DNA of 25,894 bases from the NCBI GenBank assembly GCA_020650975.1, contig JAIPMN010044447.1:1-25894 (forward strand). Direction: 5' to 3'. This stretch comes from Apostichopus californicus (Eukaryota; Echinodermata; Holothuroidea; Aspidochirotida; Stichopodidae). A program made the translations under genes and the position numbers. The notes beneath the pieces are model-generated. The model did no database searches. It had not been told where the DNA came from and saw only the letters and a program-made list of their open reading frames with translations. Below, one piece after another: positions 19,430 through 25,894 of this stretch (positions are counted from its first letter, which is position 1; each line of letters opens with the position of its first letter).

Positions 19430-19435
19430 GTGTCT

Positions 19436-19485
19436 GGGACGCAATCTTTTAGCCAGGGACGCAAAACCTGCAAATTGAGGACGCA
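19436..19485. repeat. GGGACGCAA word repeated three times
   Basis: GGGACGCAA, GGGACGCAAA and AGGACGCAAA occur at about 19437, 19456 and 19477, roughly 20 bp apart with unrelated spacers. A small degenerate tandem repeat. Confidence 0.6.
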
Positions 19486-21379
19486 AATTCTGTTTTCTTC
19501 TTGGGAACTTCAAATATATACGTTGATGTCACAAACCCCAAGTACACCCTCACAACTAGGCCCATGTAAAGCATAACAAACAATTTTTTGAATATCCTTC
19601 TTTTCAAAACAACCACTGCTTCTTAAAAGAACCAAACTTTCTTCCAATCCTTTGTACAGATAACTAAATTTATTCAAAGACAAATAAATCATAACAATCA
19701 ACTGCAAATTACAGAGTTAACAACAATCCCATTACAGAGACTTTCATGCTGAAAATGGTAAATGACGCATTTTCAAATTTCCTGTAATTTTATTGGCTAA
19801 TAGTCCCTTACCATTGTCTGCAAACATTCTTACATCAATAGTGCTATAAAATGAACACAAAATATTGTGTTTAAATGCAACTAGTTGTAACGTTACTGTC
19901 CCCTGTGTAGAGATAGCGGAGTTTGTTCTATAGGCTATCATAATATGTGTGCACGCAAATATCATAACATTCAGTCTTGTTGACACATATTTCGACAAGA
20001 GGCACTCATGGTAGGAAGTTGTAGTTGAATTTGTTTCTAAGAATATCAATTATATTTGAATCATTGGTTTGATTACAAATGAGTTGAGACAATTTACAAA
20101 TTGTGTGGGAAGCTAACATCTCACAGTAAGTTTCTTCTCTCCGCATTGAGAGTTGATAAAGTAAACTGTGCATTCAAACCACAGTAATTTCTTCACCACA
20201 AACTTGCATAAATTGGCAGTCCCTTTGACCACGTGCTTCAGTTAAGATTTTTGTGAGCGTAAACTATATACTGTACTTCATAATTTGTCAAAATTAGCCA
20301 TAAGCGCTTGATTTATTAATTGACATTTCGTAAAAAGTTATTTACATAATATAATGGGAAAGGGGTCACTGGCTGGGGGTGGGCTGACTTGCTATAGTGG
20401 TTGGGGTAAAAGGAAAAATTTGTTCAACTTTGAATAAAACCTTATGAATAAAATTGCATTGGGCAACAGTTTATGGTAACTGAAGATAGGGGCTCATAAA
20501 CGTTGTGAGCAAGTACTAGGCCTTTTAGGGGTGTAATAGTTACTACATCATGTAAGGGCTTCAAGTGCGGTATTTTTGTTCTTGCATTTTCTCTCTAGGC
20601 CCTCGTTGGACTTTACATAATTGGTTTCCGACATTCTCAGCGTATTCATAGCATTTTCATAGACGTAATGTAAGAGAGTTGTATACCCTATACAGAAGTG
20701 TGCACTGCATGATACCTAGGCCAACATATATGGTAACTAAATCAACCGCAAACTTTCCCACATTAGAATTTGACAGTAATTTTGTAGTATACTAGTAAAT
20801 TACAGCTTTCACCATTTTTTTTCCATGCACATTATAGACCTATCACTAGAGGCTTCCGTTGCGCACAAACCAACGTTTGTCAGGGTTTATTTAACTAAGC
20901 ATTGTGCATTCCAGTAGAGGTAAATATTTAAAGTGCATGTTTTCATGGAGGACTGCAGGGACGCCAGTCTTTTCGAGCGTACGCAAACATTTTAATATCC
21001 TGGTCATCATATTGGGGTGTCAATTCAGACAAACACATGTGAAAGTGCAAATAGCAGTATCATAAGAAACTGTCAGAAAATTAGGCGTAACAACTCTTTT
21101 AATCTCTAATTGTCAAACACATACGGTGTCTGATAACTCTAATGACCAGTCTGCAGAGCTCAGAAAGTGACATTTCTGAAGGCAGAATTTTATTTAAATT
21201 TATGATTACTTAGCTCAAAATCTGGAAGTGGAAGCCAAGTTTGAGAGCAAAATAGTGGGAAGATGAGGATGGCACAGAATGTGGTTAAAGCAAACTTGTG
21301 TCGGAGGCAATGCCAGAGTGAGGTCTCGCCTTAGGATCCCTGGTGTGGGTCTACGACCTGCAACATCTTTTCTGTTCAT
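19486..21379. other. No gene seen
   Basis: AT-rich DNA. The 65- and 101-codon minus frames at 19510-19707 and 19744-20049 have no domain and no convincing splice context. Confidence 0.55.
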
Positions 21380-21805
21380 TTATAGGCCTAACAGTAACAA
21401 CAGTTAGGCATATATAGGCTATAGTCTAGGCCTAGCTTTAATAGTGTATGGCATACCTTTGACGAGCTTGTGCTTGGCTAGCCTAACCCTAGATAATGTA
21501 AGTTTGTCACATGAGAAGTAGGGACCATCTTACAGTTACAATTCTAAGTTCTAAAAAGAGTTCACTTTGACTATACAGGGTCTAACAAATGTATGCCTGA
21601 CTTACTAAGTCCAGCCTAACAACAAGTTACGCTATACTAAGTCTAATGTTAGATTGATCCTAGGAATCTCTACATGCCTAGGTTACTTCAATCGGAATTA
21701 GGCCTAGTCAGTAATACTAGTAACAGTTCGGAAATATATGCTCAAGCCGAACTGTCAGGGCCTAGACTAGGCCCTAATGTTAGGCCTAGGCCTAGACCTA
21801 GTTAC
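21380..21805. repeat. Cluster of TAGGCCTA-type words
   Basis: TAGGCCTA and close forms (TAGGCCTAGGCCTAGACCTAG at 21781, split as TAGGCCTAGG and CCTAGACCTAG; CCTAGACTAGGCCC at 21761) recur many times within 430 bp. They are short self-complementary words and not a regular tandem array. Confidence 0.7.
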
Positions 21806-21817
21806 ACACAAACATAC

Positions 21818-21867
21818 CTCCGTCAGTTAGTCTTCCCGCAGTTGTAAAAGAAATGACGTTTCCTTTG
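21818..21867 (-). other. Candidate noncoding 5' exon (second), 50 bp
   Basis: On the minus strand an acceptor (CCGTTTTTGTCAG ending at 21868) and a strong donor (GACGGAG then GTATGT at 21817) bound 50 bp without an ATG. It lies 323 bp downstream of the donor of the candidate first exon at 22191. If both are real they form a spliced 5' UTR, possibly of Sulf, whose start exon needs such upstream exons. Confidence 0.3.
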
Positions 21868-22190
21868 CTGACAAAAACGGTTAATTCAGTTTAGCCTAGG
21901 TCAGACTTATAATTTCCACGTTCAACAAGAATCCCGAAGTTACAGATCCGAAGTTAGCTGGATTAATACTAACTTACAGAACTTTCTAACTTACAAGTTA
22001 CATTACTGGCTACCGCAGTTGCATTAGGCGTAATGACATATGAGTGACTAACGTTAGTTGGATGTTCACAACACACAGACGACACTTCTCTTTATTGAGG
22101 CTCGTACTTTTTGCCTTCAAGATTTACCATATAACGTGTGTCATCCATTCTATTAACTGAACGCTCAAAATACTCTGCATAGCTACTTAC

Positions 22191-22372
22191 CACGTTTATG
22201 TGAATAACTTTACAATCCAGAAGAATAAGTGTAGTCAAGCCTGGAGACCAAATCGTTAGATTCCTACTCCCGCTTCATCAGTTCCCTTCCAATTTTGCTT
22301 TCTTCGTCTTCGCAAGTTCTCCATGAAATTTAGACCAAGAAATAAACAACCTGGCTGATTTTGCTGTGGTAG
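22191..22372 (-). other. Candidate 5' UTR first exon with strong splice donor
   Basis: The minus-strand sequence ends CATAAACGTG before GTAAGT (22190-22185), a near-consensus donor. The right limit is inferred from a TATA-like stretch at 22395-22410. It contains a 22-codon upstream frame and no long coding frame, as expected for a noncoding first exon. The link to Sulf, 18 kb downstream on the same strand, is inference: the Sulf start exon has an acceptor and no nearer well-formed first exon except the weak candidate near 6.6 kb. Confidence 0.4.
22256..22324 (-). CDS. Possible 22-codon upstream ORF in the candidate 5' UTR
   Basis: ATG at 22324-22322 to TAA at 22258-22256, translating MENLRRRRKQNWKGTDEAG plus three residues. 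Start context TTCATGG has G at +4 but T at -3. It is very basic at its N-terminus. It would be a small upstream ORF if the surrounding exon is real. The alternative is chance. Confidence 0.2.
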   Translation of the reverse strand: MENLRRRRKQNWKGTDEAGVGI

Positions 22373-22470
22373 TCGCTATGAATGTTGGCGCTATGCAAAA
22401 TAAAAGCATAGGACGCACATTTGGGCAAAACGACGTCACTTAAACGAACGCCACTCATTGGCTAAAAGTT
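22373..22470 (-). promoter_or_regulatory. Candidate minus-strand promoter: CCAAT box, CRE-like site, TATA-like stretch
   Basis: On the minus strand TAGCCAATGAG (CCAAT at 22461-22457) is followed by GTGACGTCG (22439-22431, 7 of 8 to the CRE palindrome) and CTTTTATTTTG at about 22405-22395. Spacing relative to a start near 22372 would be about -87, -63 and -28, the usual order of these elements. A strong splice donor follows 180 bp downstream. Confidence 0.4.
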
Positions 22471-23439
22471 TATATCCAGTGATTCGGTTCAAGAATATTG
22501 AAGCCATAGCACTGTTTACAACGGGATTAGCTGGATACGTGTTATATGACGACACAAACACAAAAGATCATCCAGAAAAATGTTATCCCTGTTATTATGA
22601 GAGTTTTGCAAAACATTGTATCCATTACTCGAAAAAGTGATAATCGTAAACACTTTCAAATAATATTTCTCATGTTTCGAAAAACTAAGAGCAGTGGCAG
22701 AGGTTGGGGGGGGGGGGGGGTGAGGGCCACAGCCCTACTTCCCATCGTCAGTCGGGGGAAGAAAGCTCACTTTGGGGCAAAGATTCTGTAGGGAGAGCTT
22801 TACACTGAGCCGGGGAAACCTTTAGACCACTGCTACGGGTGTATACGATTAACATATGCAAATTCATACAAAATCTTATATTTATTAGCACAAGCTAGTA
22901 ATAGACTAATATATGGTTTAAATATGCCTCAGATTATACCATTGGACGTCTTTTAACTTTTAAGAGTGAGGGAGGTGAGGGACATGGAAGTCGCCTTCAT
23001 GAGCCCAGGGTCACAGCCCCTGGGTTTTTTTAATCCTTGATTTGTACCTGCATGGATCTTCCATGAGGCTTAAGCTCCTCTACCTAAAATAAGTCGGGGT
23101 AAATTTAGATTTCCCGCCAACCACCCCCCCCCCAATCCCCTCCCAGCACCAACAAACTTTGAAATCGTGTCCACTTCACTGATTAAGAGTGGTCATTTTC
23201 TATGGGAGGAACTTTATAGTTTTTTTTCTTGAGTGAATATAAAACATAATTGAATAGGCTATATATAATGTTGTATACAGACCATTTATGAAGCAAAAGA
23301 AACTACTGTCCTTTGTAGCAGCATTGTATGATGTACAGTTACGCTAATTCATAAATGGATAGCAAAATTTGTTAGCCAATTTTTAACCAATTGTAATAAC
23401 AAGTGGAGCGTGAATAATCGGAACTTACAGGGTCGGATC
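22471..23439. other. No gene seen; G tract at about 22706-22719
   Basis: Includes GCAGTGGCAGAGGTTGGGGG, a word common at the edge of dispersed repeats in marine invertebrates, and an inverted repeat CCCAGGG/CCCTGGG at about 23007-23027 followed by T7, which has no evident role in a eukaryotic genome. The 60- and 81-codon plus frames have no domain. Confidence 0.5.
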
Positions 23440-23600
23440 CATAACAACTCCCTGGTCGGATCCAGGATTTTATAAAGGTAGGAGATGGTATGGCCATGGG
23501 GTCGTTGAAACAGACGCATAATTAGGAAGACTCGGAGGGTGTCTGGGGTTCCTCTCCCAGAAAACTAAAGTAGATTTGAACTGGGTGAAGTCTGAGGAAT
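23440..23600 (+). mobile_element. Fragment of a dispersed invertebrate repeat
   Basis: GGTCGGATCCAGGATTTTATA, read as GGTCGGATCC and AGGATTTTATA, then GGAGGGTGTCTGGGGTTCC, then CTCCCAGAAAACTAAA follow the order (GGATCCAGGATTTT ... GGGTGTC.GGGG ... CTCCCAGAAAA) of a repeat I know to be common in cnidarian, mollusc and echinoderm genomes. Its class is not clear to me. Limits are approximate. Confidence 0.45.
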
Positions 23601-23699
23601 ATTTAGGCTATTAATATGGTATATAATTAAGATCTAAAAATAAGGTTGTGCATGCTAATGGCTACTTTTATTAAGGGTGCTAAGAAAAGGGGTGGATCT

Positions 23700-23739
23700 A
23701 CACCGTAACACCGCCACACCGTCACATCGTCACATCGTC
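23700..23739 (+). repeat. 8-bp tandem repeat, five copies
   Basis: ACACCGTA, ACACCGCC, ACACCGTC, ACATCGTC, ACATCGTC in direct succession. Confidence 0.9.
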
Positions 23740-24076
23740 CCTGTTATAGGGTGATTTTAAGCGTCAAGAGGTAGCTTTACACGTTAACTATATATGATAT
23801 TGTCACTGACAAAAAAGCTCAAAGGTGTAGGAATTAACGACTAAATAATCCTAACAGAATCTTGGCGTTGTTGGACTGTTATGAGACGATGGGTTTGGCT
23901 AACGTCCTGAATAATTACATGCCGTTAAAGTTCAAATTGGAATTGTTACTATTAAAATTAACTTAATTATTTATGTGTGCATAGCACAGGAAAATATCAG
24001 TGAAAATATATCAGAGGAAGACATTTCTTTGACATAAGCTTCTAAAAGCTTCATTAAGTGTGAATGTGATCGACCG
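23740..24076. other. No gene seen
   Basis: AT-rich sequence to the left of the candidate polyA signal at 24082. Confidence 0.6.
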
Positions 24077-24082
24077 TTTATT
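24077..24082 (-). terminator. AATAAA polyadenylation signal, candidate
   Basis: On the minus strand GTGAAATAAACGG lies about 42 nt after the stop codon at 24124. This is the right distance for a terminal exon with a short 3' UTR; the hexamer also occurs by chance. Confidence 0.3.
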
Positions 24083-24123
24083 TCACTTTCTAGCAAAATC
24101 TTGGGAGACCAATGTGAAGACCT

Positions 24124-24360
24124 TTAAGATAAATTGACGTTTTCAAATAGCTCCCTCAGTTTACACTTTCTCATCGGTGCACCTACATACAAATAAATAC
24201 AGTTGTTTACCACCGTTGCTTCGAAGCCGTTTCCGCCATAGTCAATTAACCACCTGTTAATGCAATTCTTCCTTCGATTAAGCCACATTTCCAAGTATTG
24301 GACAACTGCTGGTTTCACACGGACATCATCATTACAAATACATTGAATACCTTCGTCATA
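24124..24360 (-). CDS. Unidentified 78-codon open frame, possible terminal exon or gene fragment
   Basis: The frame is open from after TAA (24363-24361) to TAA at 24126-24124. It starts YDEGIQCICNDDVRVKPAVV, continues QYLEMWLNRRKNCINRWL, IDYGGNGFEATVVNNCIYL, and ends YVGAPMRKCKLRELFENVNLS. Composition (four Cys, two Trp, mixed charge) is protein-like. There is no ATG at the left end; the first Met is at residue 24, so a complete small ORF is unlikely, and the upstream edge has no good acceptor. It may be the last exon of a minus-strand gene, with acceptor near 24350, or a decayed fragment. I recognise no family. A candidate polyA signal follows. Confidence 0.3.
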   Translation of the reverse strand, partial: YDEGIQCICNDDVRVKPAVVQYLEMWLNRRKNCINRWLIDYGGNGFEATVVNNCIYLYVGAPMRKCKLRELFENVNLS

Positions 24361-25535
24361 TTAAAATAAGATATTGGTGATATTGATGCATGGTATACCT
24401 GTTATTGTATTTATACAAAATAGTCTTAAAACATTTGTACTCATTCTAAGGGCGAATCAACTTGTACTCAACTTAGTTGGTTATACTGCGGTACTACAAA
24501 TCTGCATCATATACCTGTTAAATTACAACAAAATCATGAGTGGAGTACATTGTCCCGTGTTTTCGAGTACACAATGCCCCCCCCCCCATACCCACCCACC
24601 CCCGGTTCTTTGAGTACGAATATTGTGGAAAACACGATGGGTACGAGCAAATACATGTTTAATGGACTACTACTACAGCTAAGTGTACTCGAGTACGCCT
24701 AAGGAATCGAGTACCACATATTCGATTCTATACGGCGTTGCCTGTAGATGAATTCCGGACTGAATTTTATATGCAGTCGGGTAAATATATACTTGACATT
24801 ACGATACGGGTTTAAGCAGGGTCTGGATTTGTCATCGATTTTCAGAAAACGAGTTAGTTATCAAAATATGATTATTATATAAAATCCTTTGGCAAGAGTT
24901 TTAACTACAATGAAGTATAATTAGAGGAAATTAAGTTTGATGAAATTTTCTTCCATTTTAATAATTTTGATAAATTCCATACTCTCCCTCATCGAATATA
25001 CTCATCTGACATTGATTGATGGATGAGCTATGGTGAACTACATTTTTATAGGCTCAAGATCATTAAATTTCAACTGTTTCAAAACCAATCGCAATAATAC
25101 AATGACTATGTACACTGCCGCTATTTGACAACAGACTAACAGAAGGTTATAGACAAATATTGTTATTAATATTTCCCTTGGAAGTCAAAAGTCAGACATT
25201 CACTTGACAATTGGATAACCAACATTCATGGAATAAAGCCGAAAATTCGTAACTACAACATCTACTACAGCTTCCTGAAATATTTCCTGGATTTTTCTCC
25301 GAAATCACAGGTTCCCCGGGTTATAGATCGGTCTGCATGTATTGTTATAGAAAACATTGGCATCAATGGATATATTCCACTGCAACCTTCATTTTATCAT
25401 TTTTTAGCTTAGCTGGCGAGCCAAAATTTCTGTCACTTTTTGCCACCGTGTTTGAATGACTGCTATTTCGTAATTTTTCTTTCCATGTGGCTGAAATTTC
25501 ATGAGATGTTTGTGTGAGTTATTTGGTAAATTTGA
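24361..25535. other. AT-rich stretch, no gene seen; C tract at about 24576-24588
   Basis: The 79-codon plus frame at 24374-24613 is hydrophobic, ends in a C tract and shows no domain. No upstream exon for the minus-strand frame at 24124-24360 was found here. Confidence 0.55.
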
Positions 25536-25562
25536 AGGTCATTTTAAGGTCACGAGAGGTCA
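25536..25562 (+). promoter_or_regulatory. Three AGGTCA half-sites in DR5 and DR4 arrangement
   Basis: AGGTCA at 25536-25541, 25547-25552 and 25557-25562, all direct, with spacers TTTTA (5) and CGAG (4). Direct repeats with 5- and 4-base spacing are the classic binding geometry of retinoic-acid-type and thyroid/LXR-type nuclear-receptor dimers. The segment may equally be part of a dispersed repeat, and no promoter is seen nearby. Confidence 0.4.
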
Positions 25563-25679
25563 TTTTCTAAAACCTTAAAAAAATACTACTCCTCGTAGAG
25601 CATTTTTCCAAATTTGCTGAAATGTTGAGGATATAACCTTTGAATGTTGAAAGTTGTTCAGGAAAAGCATTGTTGTCGT

Positions 25680-25894
25680 CATGTGAGGGCCCACATGCAA
25701 TCGCCTTGAACATACACAATCACAATAACTTGCAGTCGCAACGGACATACACGATCGAAATATAAATAAAGGTGCAATACATATGCAGTCGAAGTGGAAA
25801 TCGGAATACATATGTAGTTACAATGCACACACAATCACTTTACATATGTAGTCACAATGTACACACAATCGCTATAAATATATATACACACACA
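25680..25894. repeat. Degenerate tandem repeat of about 34 bp, running off the right edge
   Basis: ACATATGTAGTTACAATG (25808) and ACATATGTAGTCACAATG (25842) are 34 bp apart, each followed by CACACAATC. More diverged copies precede them (ACATATGCAGTCG at 25779; ACATACACGATCG at about 25745). The array is cut by the window end. Confidence 0.75.

Noticed and set aside
23007-23036. CCCAGGG/CCCTGGG hairpin followed by T7, resembling a bacterial terminator
   Set aside because: The window is eukaryotic; a short hairpin plus T run is coincidental here.

Overview
The window looks like nuclear DNA of a marine deuterostome invertebrate, most probably an echinoderm and plausibly a sea cucumber. Three things point that way: AT-rich, intron-dominated sequence with consensus GT/AG splice sites; many homopolymer G/C tracts, minisatellites and TAGGCCTA-type words; and a clear metazoan gene for an extracellular heparan-sulfate 6-O-endosulfatase (Sulf family). 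The species call is inference. There is one 10-N assembly gap (12766-12775). Nothing prokaryotic is present (no operon, CRISPR array or ribosome-binding sites).

Main gene. Three minus-strand exons (4205-4028, 3657-3415, 2085-1935) join in frame at three matching phase junctions. They encode the first 190 residues of a Sulf protein: signal peptide, DDQD metal-binding motif, the CCPSR formylglycine signature and the GYFGKYLN block. The rest of the gene lies beyond the left edge. An acceptor at 4221 just upstream of the ATG implies at least one noncoding 5' exon to the right. The best candidate promoter and 5' UTR exons are at about 22.47-21.82 kb (CCAAT box, CRE-like site, TATA-like stretch, two strong donors), which would make most of the window a ~17.6 kb 5' intron. 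This link is untested.

Possible further exons. I see an unidentified plus-strand exon at 14552-14698, a possible plus-strand terminal exon at 5297-5407 with a polyA signal, an unidentified minus-strand reading frame at 24360-24124 with a polyA signal, and a CpG-enriched ORF cluster near 6.6-6.9 kb. None could be assigned to a family.

Repeats. Three large tandem arrays: a 41-bp unit (4692-5252), a 37-bp palindrome-containing unit (7675-8140) nested in an older degenerate repeat, and a 23-bp unit (16904-17649) carrying a 184-bp, 8-monomer higher-order duplication. Mobile-element relics: a 385-bp TTAA-flanked MITE (11873-12257), a Penelope-like terminal fragment with a hammerhead-like fold (11374-11412), a tRNA-derived SINE on the minus strand (13257-13562), a related retroelement tail (9793-9869), and a common invertebrate repeat fragment (23440-23600). 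G-quadruplex-prone tracts lie at 8741-8771, 10515-10557 and 15051-15097.

The remaining sequence is AT-rich intronic or intergenic DNA in which I see no supportable gene. No multi-gene undescribed system is evident. The most interesting items are the Sulf gene's changed LTGK position and remote 5' exons, the MITE, the hammerhead-like motif and the higher-order satellite.
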